From: Nansenia antarctica
Lineage: Eukaryota; Chordata; Actinopteri; Argentiniformes; Microstomatidae
Reading direction: 5' to 3'
Assembly: GCA_963989245.1 (NCBI GenBank)
Contig: OZ022344.1
Span: 65,534,900 to 65,598,899, forward strand
Length of the DNA stretch: 64,000 nucleotides
In this document: piece after piece, positions 1 through 12,827 of the stretch
Layout: each line of letters begins with the position of its first letter
Numbering within the stretch: the first letter of the stretch is position 1
Position numbers and translations under genes: made by a program
The notes under the pieces: generated by a model
What the model saw: only the letters and a program-made list of their open reading frames with translations
The model's database searches: none
What the model was told of the DNA's origin: nothing

Positions 1-75
1 TTAGCCTGGGGGAAGTAGCTGTTGGTTAGCCTGGGGGAAGTAGCTGTTGGTTAGCCTGGGGGAAGTAGCTGTTGG
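1..75. repeat. 25-bp tandem repeat, three copies, cut by window edge
   Basis: Three successive 25-bp units beginning ttagcctgggggaag open the window, followed by the start of a fourth (ttagcctc). The array probably continues to the left. Seen directly; no function assigned. Confidence 0.9.
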
Positions 76-699
76 TTAGCCTCTTGAGTTTTGGCCTTGA
101 GGCTCCGGAAGAGGCTTCGGTTTTTGGACGGCATCGGTTCATTAAAACAACAGTGTCTATAAACCTCTGTTTGTTTTTTGTCACAGAAAAGTAAGATTTT
201 GGCTCAAGGGGTCTTGAATTTACACAAAACAACACTTTTGGAGGCTTTTTTTTTCTGGCACTGGTACCATTCTTCCCCCCCCATTCAAAAAAGGCATATT
301 TTTGATTGTTCTTTAATTGTTTAGAATACATTGTGACTATTAAACATGTAGATAATGGAAAAGAAGCCTCAATTTCTCTCTCTTCCTTTTCCTTTTCCCT
401 CTTTTTCTCCCCCTTCTTCCCCCTCTTCGCACCTTCTTCCCCCCCCCTTAACAGACTATAGTTCCCCTCGCCTGGCGCAGGTGTTTCCAAACGAGCAGGA
501 GCAGAGAATGAGTCGGATGGACCCCCCCCCCCTATAGTTCCTTCCTATCATCGCTGGGTCCTAGTGCTACATGCTACACATGTAAAGGATCCTGCGATCA
601 TCCACCACTGTTGTCGTCTGTGGACGTCCAGACCGTTTTGTGGTGCCAAGCTCACCAGTGCGTTCTTTTTTTCTCAGAATGTACCAAACTGTTGATTTC
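76..699. other. No gene recognised; pyrimidine-rich stretch
   Basis: This stretch holds a C/T-rich low-complexity block (about 365-450) and short homopolymer runs. Open frames here have biased composition and no recognisable domain, so none is called. Confidence 0.5.
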
Positions 700-870
700 A
701 TTTTACATTTACATTTACATTTTGGGCATTTAGCAGACGCCTTTATCCAAAGCGACTTAAAACAAATACATTTGGCTCAGTGAATCATCTATCCATCAGT
801 CATCGCAAGAACAGTAATCTATGCCCTAACTAACCCTAACCCAGGGGCCATTGGCGGCAGTCATGATGGT
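700..870 (-). repeat. Dispersed SINE-like repeat, 3' portion
   Basis: Read on the minus strand this contains a tail resembling many teleost SINEs (a gcgtctgctaaatg core after a gctttggataaagg-like motif). The adjoining body (gatagatgattcact and a ggcccctgg motif) reappears in the opposite orientation near 63,690-63,850. Two diverged copies in one window indicate a dispersed element. The family name is not certain. Confidence 0.65.
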
Positions 871-1154
871 AGAAGAAGGAAAAATTAAGTTGTTGTTTTT
901 TGCTCTCTATCTATCTATTTCTCTGTACTTCTCTTCTCCTCACCCCTTCTTGCTGTTTTTGTCCACTCTGAGGTTCCATAGCATCCTACACTATTCTCTA
1001 ACCTAACATTGGCAGGTACATGACATGGGAGTGCCCTGGTCGCCATGGAAACAGAGTGAAAGGAAAGAACAATGGATAAAGCTATCTGGAAGTAATCTGA
1101 CAATTAATCACACATAAAACACTCACCCTCATACTGTACATAACTCACCCACAT
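871..1154. other. Non-coding upstream region of vwa7 copy A
   Basis: Unique-looking AT-rich sequence with short CTAT runs before a (CA)n block. No gene or motif is recognised. Confidence 0.4.
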
Positions 1155-1159
1155 CCACC

Positions 1160-1167
1160 CACCCACA

Positions 1168-1226
<59 letters not shown>

Positions 1227-1230
1227 ACAC
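1160..1230. repeat. (CA)n microsatellite upstream of vwa7 copy A
   Basis: A long CA dinucleotide run sits just upstream of the putative TATA box of copy A. Open frames across it are artefacts. Confidence 0.95.
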
Positions 1231-1306
1231 AAGCACACATGAACTTGATTCTTGTAATTCCTGACACCTGACTAGGCAGCGTAATGTCCCACGCTGCCAC
1301 TCCATG

Positions 1307-1312
1307 TATAAA
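1307..1312 (+). promoter_or_regulatory. Putative TATA box of vwa7 copy A
   Basis: TATAAA followed by GGAGGAGG is present here. The inverted copy B has the same TATAAAGGAGGAGG context at 45,030-45,035 on the minus strand. Between TATA and a shared splice donor (ctctactcacag/gt, exon end 1429) lies a probable non-coding first exon of roughly 90 bases. The next acceptor is ccccttag/gacc at 3005/3006, seven bases before the start codon. Conservation in both copies supports a core promoter; the transcription start is inferred. Confidence 0.55.
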
Positions 1313-1635
1313 GGAGGAGGAGGGCATACACACACACCTGAAGTCACACACACACACACACACCTACACACACCTACACACACACCTGAAGTCTGTACTT
1401 GGACGTTTGGATATGACCTCTACTCACAGGTATGTGTCAAATCAATCCTTTTTGTATTTATCAGCCCCTGCTGTTGCTTGAACCTTTCAATGTTAATATT
1501 GATAGCTGGAATTGGTGTTTGCAAGACATATTTTTTTGTTAATGCATTATGGTTTATTTAATTACTGGATGAGATCAATCAAAGATAATATTTTGTGTGG
1601 TCTGCCATCTATTTCTCTCATGCCTGTTTTGCCCC

Positions 1636-1666
1636 CCTCTCTCTCTCAACCTCTCTATGTCTACCC

Positions 1667-1704
<38 letters not shown>

Positions 1705-1711
1705 ACCCCTA

Positions 1712-1742
<31 letters not shown>

Positions 1743-1746
1743 ACCC

Positions 1747-1794
<48 letters not shown>

Positions 1795-2380
1795 ACCCCT
1801 ATCTCTCTCTCTCTCTCTCTCTCTCTATGTCTACCCCTATCTCTCTCTCTCTCTATGTCTACCCCTATCTCTCTCTCTCTCTCTGTCTATCCCTATCTCT
1901 CTCTCTCTCTCTCTCTGTCTATCCCTATCTCTCTCTCTCTCTCTGTCTATCCCTATCTCTCTCTCTCTCTCTGTCTATCCCTATCTCTCTCTCTCTCTCT
2001 CTCTCTCTGTCTATCCCTATCTCTCTCTCTCTCTCTCTCTCTGTCTATCCCTATCTCTCTCTCTCTCTCTCTCTCTGTCTATCTCTCTCTCTCTCTCTGT
2101 CTATCCCTATCTCTCTCTCTCTCTCTCTCTGTCTATCCCTATCTCTCTCTGTCTATCCCTATCTCTCTCTCTGTCTATCCCTATCTCTCTCTCTCTCTCT
2201 GTCTATCCCTATCTCTCTCTCTCTCTCTGTCTATCCCTATCTCTCTCTCTCTCTGTCTATCCCTATCTCTCTCTCTGTCTATCCCTATCTCTCTCTCTCT
2301 GTCTATCCCTATCTCTCTCTCTGTCTATCCCTATCTCTCTCTCTCTGTGTCTATCCCTATCTATCTCTCTCTGTCTATCC

Positions 2381-2426
<46 letters not shown>

Positions 2427-2680
2427 ATCCCTATCTCTCTCTCTCTGTCTATCCCTATCTCTCTCTCTGTCTATCCCTATCTCTCTCTCTGTCTGTCTAT
2501 CCCTATCTCTCTCTCTCTCTGTCTATCCCTATCTCTCTCTCTCTGTCTGTCTATCCCTATCTCTCTCTCTCTGTCTATCCCTATCTCTCTCTCTCTCTGT
2601 CTATCCCTATCTCTCTCTCTGTCTATCCCTATCTCTCTCTCTCTGTCTGTCTATCCCTATCTCTCTCTCTCTCTCTCTCT
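1636..2680. repeat. About 1 kb (CT)n / gtctatccctat minisatellite in 5'-UTR intron of copy A
   Basis: Variable-length CT runs alternate with gtctacccctat or gtctatccctat. The array lies in the inferred intron between the non-coding first exon and the start-codon exon of copy A. It yields long open frames in several registers (Ser/Leu/Tyr/Pro only) that are not genes. The equivalent intron of copy B (about 44,500-44,780) has only a short CT/GA stretch, so the expansion is specific to A. Confidence 0.95.
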
Positions 2681-3012
2681 AACCCAGGTGTCTCCACTTG
2701 ACCTTTTTGCCTTGTTAACGCTGAGTAACTTGTTGTCTAGTAACTCTTGTTGCCTCCAACAGACTCACAGAACCAGGAAGACCAGTACCTTGATACTCGG
2801 CTCTCATAACATCCCCACACAAAGCAGTTTAGAGAGAGAGAATAAGAGAGAGAGGGAGAGTGAAAATATAACACACACACACAGTTTTCCACAAGAGAGG
2901 TTTTGAAATGAACTAATGGAACACACAGACATCCAACGCCTCATCTCTTGAGTCAGTGGTAGTGGTCTCTTGTGGTAGTTCTAGAAAACCATTCCTTCCC
3001 CTTAGGACCTTC

Positions 3013-6000
3013 ATGGCTGTGTACGCTGCAATGCACACCTCTCTCCTCCTGGTGGTGCTGTTCCTCTCCCTGACAGAGGTCACCCAGGCCTTCAAACCCC
3101 TCTTCGGTGACTCCGTCACCCACCGTGAAATCACAAAGAGAGCCATTCTCCTCAAAACTGCTGAGGTGTGCCGCTCCGTGGCCGCCACTGAGGGGCGGGA
3201 CTTCAACCTGGCGGTAAGTGGACTATTGGTGTAAGGAAAGAGCTGTGGGTGAGACAGGGGAGCAAGGACTCAAGGCCTTTCAAACATTATGGTTTTATGT
3301 TTAATATCAAGTGGTTTATATATTTTTAAAAACGAATCAAAATACTATTAAGAACAACTACAGTATATGAAAATGTTTTGCTAGATAGATTTCATACCTT
3401 GATGATGGAAAGCATTTGCTCACGGTTTATCAAAGCTTCGATCCGATGGAATCTCCTTCAACAATCAATGAATCAAACACTGAGAACCCTAGCTCCAGCA
3501 TTAACCCTAGCTCCAGCCATAACCCTACCTCCAGTCCTAACCCCAGCTCCAGTCCTAACCCTAGCTCCAGTCCTAACCCTAGCTCCAGTCCTAACCCTAG
3601 CTCCAGTCCTAACCCCAGCTCCAGTCCTAACCCTAGCTCCAGTCCTAACCCTAGCTCCAGCCATAACCCTACCTCCAGTCCTAACCCCAGCTCCAGTCCT
3701 AACCCCAGCTCCAGTCCTAACCCTAGCTCCAGTCCTAACCCCAGCTCCAGTCCTAACCCTAGCTCCAGTCCTAACCCCAGCTCCAGTCCTAACCCCAGCT
3801 CCAGTCCTAACCCTAGCTCCAGTCCTAACCCTAGCTCCAGCCATAACCCTACCTCCAGTCCTAACCCCAGCTCCAACATTAGACTAGCTCCAACCCTAAC
3901 CCTACCTCCAGTCCTAACCCTAGCTCTAACCCCAGCTCCAACATTAAGACTAGCTCCAGCCCTAACCCCAGCTCCAACGTTAAGACTAGTGTCTTTAACC
4001 AAAGCCTTTCCCTCCCCCAGGTTGATGACAGCCTGTCTGTGTACAAGCTCCAGGCGGCGTGCACGGCCGACAGCCCCACCATTAGCTCCCTCGTCTCCAC
4101 GGTCAGGTTCCAGACTGCCATTTTTGCCATGTACATGAGCAACGCCTGGGTGGACGTGAGGTTCGCCCTGAGCGAGGAGCACCACTTTGATGCAGAGATG
4201 TTCAAGGGGGGTCGCAACATCATCACCGCAGGTACACTACGCTAGATCATCATCACAGGTACAGGGTGCATTTGTAAATACGCTCTGGATATCTGTTCAG
4301 CACTCATGGAATGCCTCTTGTCCAATCAAATTACTTGGTCGCTCTATGATGTTGAACCCAGTGTGCGCTCCGGCGCTCTCAGAGCGACTTTACGAACGCA
4401 GCCACAGTATACTTGTTACAGTTTTTCTCAGTCGCTTTGGTGCATTTCTCACATCACTATTAACATTTGCACAACAGTTAGTGCATTTCTCAAAACAATT
4501 AGTACAAACTGCAAAACCTAGTTGATAACCTGCAAAAGCGTGTCACTTGCTCAAAATGGATAGTTCATTCCTCAAAAGCAAGTATTCATGTCAATGATAG
4601 TGTCAGTGTCATCAAAATGAAAAGTCCTGAAACCATTGTTTATGAACAAGATAGTCAAATGGCTTTGTCAGGTTTTCATTATGACAGTTCACTCTGTAAG
4701 TGTTTTCCAATGCAGAAAAAGTCAGATCTTGGTGACACTACTTGAAAATGCTCAAGACAGTACTATACAATATTTGCACAGCCATTTGAAATCGACAGTG
4801 GGTTACACATTACTGTATTTAGTGAGGTAAATTGAAATACGTATGTTTCAAATTTTTACTGCATATACTCTTTGCAATTCTAATTTGTTCACAGCATTGT
4901 GCAAAAGAAAAATACTAACTTATTTACAACAAACATAAGAAACACCCTTTGGGTAGAGCTGTGCACAACTGTAAACAATATTGCAGTACATATTGGAACT
5001 GAATTGGAACATAATACATAATACATAGTACATACACAGTACTGTAAATCATTCATTCACATCCAGACGTTCCTGTCTGTCTGGCCACATATTTTCATCG
5101 ACATCACAGCGAATATCATGAATACTGATATTCAATACTGTAAATGCTGAATTACTGTCCAATATACACACCTGTTCTCCCGACGAAATGTTGGTTCTCC
5201 GAACAGTGGTTCTCCCAACATTTGGCTGCACCCTTCGACCAGCCTCAGCCATTGTGAGGCTGTGATTGACAACATGGTCCACAAACAAGAGAAATGCACC
5301 AAAGAGAAAAACTGTAATACACTAGGTCATCACCACAGGTACAGTCTACTATTTAGTACACTAGATCATCACTGCAGGTACCGTACTTTAGTTAGTACAC
5401 TAGGTCATCACTACAGTTACAGAATGCTAGTTAGTACACTAGATCATCACTGCAGGTACAGTACGCTAGTTAGTACACTAGATCATCACCACAGGTACAG
5501 CACACTAGATCTGTCACGCCCTCCACTTCCGCTGAGTCTGTGCCAGTGCCCCCTTCTCTCCTGTCTGTCTCTGTCTATCTGTTTGTGTTGTGTGTGTGTG
5601 TGTGTGTGGCAAGGCTCTGGTTTCCCTGTCACTCATCATCTCCACCTGCTCTGTCTGCTCACTTGTTGGTCATGTGCTCATCACCTCGCTGTATTTAAAC
5701 CCCGGCTTCCCATCCTGTCATCGCCAGATCGTTGTTTGTTGTTTCCAAGTTAGTCTTGTTCTCGGCCGGTTAGCCTCACGTGTTGAATTCTTGTTGTAGT
5801 GTCTTAGTACTTTGTCTCATCATTATCTCTTTATGCTTCAGGACAACGACCCGGTTATCCACCTGCCTGCCTATCCACCTGCCAGCACTACCTGCCTAGA
5901 CTACCTGCCTAGTCTACCTGCCCTGCCTGCGCTACCTGCCTTCCTAGTCTACCTGCCCTGCCTACCCTGCCTGCCCTTCCTAGGCTACCTGCCCCGCTTG

Positions 6001-6374
6001 CCGTGCCTGCCTGCCTGCCTGCCTGGGCTACCTGCCCTACCTGCCTGGCCTACCTGCCCTATCTGCCTGCCTGTCCTTCCCTGTTTGCCATTCCACTGCC
6101 ATTCCCTCATTAAATACCGGATTATTTTATATACATGTCCTGACTCTGTGTTCTGCGCCTGGGCTCATTAGCTCTGACCCGTAACAAGATCATCACCACA
6201 GGTACAGTAGGCTCGAGTCACGAGAGTCTAGTCTATTCTATTCTAGGAGTGTCAGCAGTCAAGGCCAGCGTCAAGATGAAGAACTTCCTCTCAGGGCGGG
6301 TGACACTGGGAGGTGTCTGTCACACGCTACAGGTGAGCAGGGAAGATGATGATGGTGATGATGATGATGGCCAC

Positions 6375-6420
<46 letters not shown>

Positions 6421-6601
6421 GCCACGATGATGATGACAATGACTGTTATTCTTTTCTAGGATTTTTACAGTCACAGCAACTGGATTGAGTTGGGGAAAAG
6501 AGAGCCCTACTCTTCTCTGATCCAACCAGACCTCCCATTGGAAAACCTGGCAGGTACTTTGTGTCTGTGTCTGTATCTGTGTGTCTCTGTTGTCTCTGTC
6601 T

Positions 6602-6678
<77 letters not shown>

Positions 6679-7215
6679 AGTAGCTACAGTAACGTGTAGA
6701 GAAACTGTCATAACTAAACTATAATCACCACAGCATCAGGAAGCCACGGTACATGCAACACAAAAATCCATCTGCATCTACAAGCATGTATCCATAGAAA
6801 ATGGACGCTCTGTTATGGTTTGATTAGGAGGTATTTGAGGTGTGTGCCACTGTCAACACTGAACAACGCCGCCCTCTCTTATCTTTCGACCAATCAGTCT
6901 GGAGATCAGTCTTTCTTTCGTGATGTGTCATCACCTCTGTACACACTGGACACCCTAATGCTGCCACTTACTCTGCAGTGTGTTTATTACACACACACAC
7001 ACACACTCACACACACACACACACACACACAACCCCACACACATCCCTTCGTCAATATGTTAATCTGATCTGCTCTGTCTCCAGACTCCAACACTCCGAC
7101 ATGTAGGAACTGCATAGGGGGAAGCTGCACTGACAACATCCTGCCAGGTGTGCTGGAGAAGGGTCTACTCACCTCAGGGTACTTTGGTGTGTTCTTCTCA
7201 GATAAACCTGCAGGT

Positions 7216-7265
<50 letters not shown>

Positions 7266-8582
7266 GGCCGGACTGGGAAATCATTCAGGCCGGGTTAGGG
7301 TTAGAAAAAAAGCAGGAGCACAACATATTTTTCAATTTACTATTAGCCTGTATTACAGTTAACCCCTCTCTCCACCTGTCAAAGAACAGAGCAATAGCAC
7401 AATACCCTATAGCCCAGGGTTCGACAGTGCGACTGTTTTGGTCGCATTTGCGAGTGAATATATTTCTATAGTATAGCCCCCTAACCAACACAAACTGTAA
7501 ATTAAATAACAGACCTGTACTGTAATTACAGTAGCCCGAGTACTAGAGTGACACATGCCATGCAAGCACAATGAAGACAGAAGACGTTGCGTTGTCCAAT
7601 AATTTAGTGACTCAAAGTATGAGCTCACTGACTGAAATTTTCAACAAAACGCATGAATTGTCAAATAACATTGAACACATTAAGTAGACTAAATATGCCA
7701 ATTATGCCACCAATGCTTTTGAGGAAATTAGAAAGGGTCCAACCACTTTTATTATTGATTGTCCAGTTTCTTGGCAGCTTTAACATTGGGCTTTTGACAG
7801 GGGAAGATGATGTTGCATCGGTAACGTTAGCTAGCTAGCATGTTTATTTATTTTCTTATCACTGACTAACCTGGTCCCGTGCATGAATTTTTTTTGTCGA
7901 TTTTGCCACCGTTAGCGGGATTGCCATGGGCCTTTCTTCTTTTCTCTGTCTCCCTCTCTGCTCCACCCTTCCTCTTTTTTCCATTGTCCATCTTTGAGCG
8001 CCAGGCCACAGGGAAAATTCCTGGTGCTCCAGATGGTCAGTCCGGGCCTGCATACACACACACACACACACACGCACACACACACACACACATACACACA
8101 CACACAACATGACAGGGACAGACACACATACACACACACATAACATGACAGACACACTTACACACTTACACACTTACACACACACACACTTACACACACA
8201 CAAACACACACAGACACACAACATGGACATGGACCACGCACACACATACACGGACACGACACGGACATGACACGGACAGGGATAGGGACACACACACACA
8301 CACAACATGGACACGCACAATGCGCACATGCACACACACACACACACTGACAGACTTAATTCCAGGTGTCCTCCTCTCCCACAGGTAAGTGCAGCCATGG
8401 CGGGTTCTTTGACCGGACCAGCCGTCGGGACCCGGTGGGAGGGATCAACAAGGACAACGCCGAGGCGAGCCACGGTCACCTGCACAACACCGCCGCTGCT
8501 GTGGCCATCCAGGCCACCATGGACCTGCTAGAGGACATCAGAGGGGCTGCAGGGGAAACAAACTTCCTACGGTACGCAGGAG

Positions 8583-8621
<39 letters not shown>

Positions 8622-9036
8622 TGTGTCTGTGTCTGTGTCTGTGTGTGTGTGTGTGTACATTTGTACGTGTTTGTGGAAGGAGAAGGGAAATATGGGCAGG
8701 CCATATAGAGGAGGCTATGTTTGTAAGGACCAATGGGGGAGAGGTTATGTTTGTAAGGACCAATGAGGGCGAGGCTGTGTTTGTAAGGACCAATGAGGGA
8801 GAGGTTCACTCAAAGCTCTTCATGATATTGTGCTAGTCTAGTCTCCATGAGTTTACCCCTCATCTATCCCTAACCCTAACCCAAGGCTGGTGTGATGTGG
8901 GGATATGTCAGGGCAGATAGTATGTGCAAGAAAGGCTAAACTATGATCTCCGATATTGGGGAAGGGAAAGATGGTTGAGGAACTGTATCTATCATTTGGA
9001 GAATGTATTCAGATTATCTTCCACTGCTCATTCGCT

Positions 9037-9067
<31 letters not shown>

Positions 9068-9729
9068 GTCTTTCTTTTTTTCTCTCGCTATCGATCTATC
9101 CCCCCCCCCCCCCCCACCTTCTCATTCTCTCTATCCTTCCTTCTCTCAGGTTGATGGGCCTGACCCCGTCCTCAGTGCTGTGTTTCGTGATCGACACTAC
9201 GGGCAGCATGAGGGACGACATCGCTGAGGCCAAGAGGGTGTCCTTCTCCATCATCGACGGCAGGAGACTGATACGACAGGAGCCCTCCTCCTACATCCTG
9301 GTCCCGTTCAACGACCCAGTTGTGTTCAGCACATCTCATAGACATAGAAATAGAAAACCTAGAATGGATATTCTTGCTTTTGTTCATGGGCTTCTTGCTT
9401 GTGTTCATTAGCTTCAACAAGCTAATGTTTTAGATCACTTCTTCAGGGGAATAGGAGCAGCATATAGTTGTCACAAGCCCAGAGCGGCCCAGAGCGCCCT
9501 CTGTCGGCTGTAGACGGTAATGTTTACTCCTTCGTTCATGTCAGTCAGTATGAAATTATATATATATATATATTGATATATAAGTCGCACCTGACTAAGT
9601 CGCAGGACCAGCCAAACTATGAAAAAAAGCGCGACTTATAGTCCGGAAAATACGGTATTTTGAGCATTTTAGTCTTTTTTGTCATTTTTCACATCATATT
9701 CTGCTTTTTGCAGTTTTACTGATCATCAA

Positions 9730-9780
<51 letters not shown>

Positions 9781-9896
9781 TAAAGGCTATGGACCTTTGA
9801 TAGTGACGGCAGATGTAGATGTCTTCAAACAGAGCATCAGTGACCTCACAGCGAACGGCGGGGGAGACCTCGCAGAGATGTGCCTCTCGGGCCTGC

Positions 9897-9949
<53 letters not shown>

Positions 9950-11760
9950 TGACGTTCTCCCATTCACCACAAATAGTTGCTATACCCAGGCTTCGTCTCA
10001 TCTGTTCTGTGTGTAATACCCAGTTGGCCCTCACGGCGGCGCCACCCTTCTCTGAGATCTTTGTGTTCACTGATGCTCCGGCCAAAGACGCTGCGCTCAA
10101 GAGCACCATCAATGCCCTGACAGAGAGCACCAAGAGTGTGGTGAGTAGCAACAACTCCTCTCTGTTGCTGTTCCTCTCCCTTCCTCTGCATGTACGTTTC
10201 AAACAATCAGTGCCATTTCAATCCATTAAGTGGTGTATATATATATATATATCTCCTCTCTAACTTGCTCTTGCTAAATCTGTCTCCCATGTCTGTCTGT
10301 CTGTCTGCCTGCCTGTCTGTCTGGCTGTCTGTCTGTCTGTCCTTCCCTCCCTCCCTCTCTCTCTCTCTCTCTCCCTCTCCCTCGCTCCCTCTCTCCTTCC
10401 TTTCTTCCCCAGGTGACCTTCATGTTGACTGACAACCTCCGCTCCAGTCGCCGCCGTCGTAGTGGGGCTGTGGGCGGGTCTTTCAGTCGTATCGCCCAAT
10501 CAGACGTCCAGCTGTACCGGGACTTGGCCCAGGCGTCTGGAGGTCAGGCCATAGAGGTCACCAAAGCTGACCTGCCCCAGGCCACCAGACTAATCGAGGA
10601 CGCCTCCACGAACGCTCTGGTAACATCTCTTTCTGCCTCCCTGCCTGTCTGTCTGTCTGTCTGAGTGTCTGCCTGCCTGTCTTGTTTGTCTGTCTGAGTG
10701 TCTGCCTGCCTGTCTGCCTGCCTGTCTGCTTGTGTGTCTGTCTATCTGTGTGTCTGCCTGACTGTCAGTCTGCCTGTCTCACTGTGTGTCTGCCTGCCTG
10801 TCTGTCTGTCTCTGTCTGCCTGACTTTCTGTTTATCTATCAATTTGTCTCTGTGACTGTGTTCTGTGTATGACAATCTGAAGTATTTATCCTCTTTTCAA
10901 GAAATTATGTTTGAATCTATCTCTCTCGCAGGGCTCTCAAGTTTTGAACAGAGTTCAGAGTGAGATTTTGGCGGCGGTGGGGGGGGACGGGGGTCTGATC
11001 TGATAAATGACATCAATTTGTACAAAAAAATAAAATAATCACACACACACACACAGTCTCAGCGTCAAAGGATTATGGTCTTCTCCCACGTCGACCAGTC
11101 TGTAGCCACTTCGAGATGTGAATGTTCAATTCAAATAATCTGTCCTCTTCTGTGTAGCGAGCATCTGAATCAATAGCTCCAGTCAGCCCGTGTCGTTGGA
11201 ATCAGAACGTTGTTTCTTGTAGCGGGAATATCAAAAGGTTACCCGGATACAGCAATGCTATTATTTTCTGATTGGCTGTTCGGTAGCTATATTTTTATAG
11301 TTGATTAGCTGGTGCGTGGCCTTCTGAACTCTAGGGGAACCAGAGGGAACTCACTTGATTCTCTACCTGTTCTATATTTAAAAAATAGCGGCGCAACTTG
11401 GTGGGCGTTACCCTGGTAATTTCTCTGCATGAGAAATACAAGGTGTGGCGTGTGAGCGTGTGAACAGGTTGAAATGCATGTGTCTCACGCCCAATGCGTG
11501 AGACTTGAGAGCCCTGCTCTCGCTCTCTTCCCTCCCTCTCTCCCCTACCTCCTTACATCTCTCCTTCCCTCTAGGTGACTATTCTGCAGGCTGTGAGGAG
11601 TCCAGGAAAGGCGGATCGTTTCTTCTTCACAGTGGATGGGTCTTTGAGAAACCTGACTGTTTACATCACTGGAACCTCCCTCTCTTTCACACTCACCAGT
11701 CCTTCAGGTAACACCACACCTGGGTGAGACATGGTACTGTATACACATGCAAGTACAGCT

Positions 11761-11802
<42 letters not shown>

Positions 11803-12308
11803 ATGTACACTATAGGGCAAGACATTTTTCCAGGCCATTTCAGTCCAACAAAACCACATATACTGTAACGTGTGTGTGTGTGTGTGTGTGTGTGTGATTC
11901 TCCACCTGTGTTTAACCCCTCCAGGTGTCTCCCAGAATCACACTGAGCACAGCGGTCCCCTAGGAACGATCCAGACCGTGGGGAACCTCTTCCGAGTCAG
12001 CCTGAACTCTGACAACCAGATAGGATCTTGGGAAATCAGCATGAACTCAACAGAGGCCTACACTGCCAAGGTCATAGGTCGGTACAGTAACATCAACAGA
12101 GGCCTACTCTGCCAAGGTCATAGGTCAAAAATATATATGTGTGCATGTAATATATATATAATAATATGCCATTTAGCTGACGCTTTTATCCAAAGTGACT
12201 TACATTGCGATGAGTGCACACATGTTAGTATATATGGTCCCAGCAGGAATCAAACCCACAACCGAAGTGTTGTTAGCGCCATGCTCTACCAACTGAGTCA
12301 CAGAGGTG

Positions 12309-12349
<41 letters not shown>

Positions 12350-12745
12350 GCGTGCGTGTGCGTGTGCGTGTGTGTGTGTTCCAGGTCAGAGCTCTCTAAA
12401 TTTCATCTACTATTTTGTGGAGGCGTTCGGGGGGGCCCACGGAGACATTAGCCTGAAAGAAGGTCGTCCTCTCACAGGTCAGGAAACGATCATCAACAAA
12501 CCAACAACAGTCCTCTGCATTTCAATGTATACATAGATGAGCAGAGTTTGTAATAACACTGTCAAAACACGCCCCCCCCCCAAACACACACCTCTCTGTC
12601 TCCATCAAATTCCATCTCTCTCTCTCTTTGTCTCTCAGGGTTCCCACAGGTCCTTGAAATCCTTGAAAGTTTGTGAATTTGAGAAAAAGAATCAAGGTCT
12701 TAAATGTTTTTGAAAATAGACATGGGTCATTGAAAGTGCTTGAAT

Positions 12746-12827
<82 letters not shown>

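Noticed and set aside
1512..2906. Long open frames of Ser/Leu/Tyr/Pro repeats (up to 464 codons)
   Set aside because: They arise in several registers from the CT/gtctatccctat minisatellite, have no domain and lie in the inferred 5'-UTR intron of vwa7-A.
3378..4185. Repetitive proteins on both strands (NPSSSPNPSSS, LGLELGLGLE and similar)
   Set aside because: The 18-bp repeat keeps several frames open because its length is a multiple of three. The vwa7 exon 2 acceptor lies within this span and gives the real coding content.
5325..5511. CRISPR-like spaced repeats
   Set aside because: The genome is eukaryotic and units are contiguous variants of a splice-donor region, without unique spacers.
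5820..6170. Frame of Leu/Pro repeats (LPALPAFLVYLPCLPCLP)
   Set aside because: It is the ctgcctgcc minisatellite inside a solo LTR.
12165..12306. tRNA gene
   Set aside because: The A- and B-box-like sequences belong to a SINE with a typical 3' tail, present at the matching site in both vwa7 copies; no separate mature tRNA cloverleaf was established.
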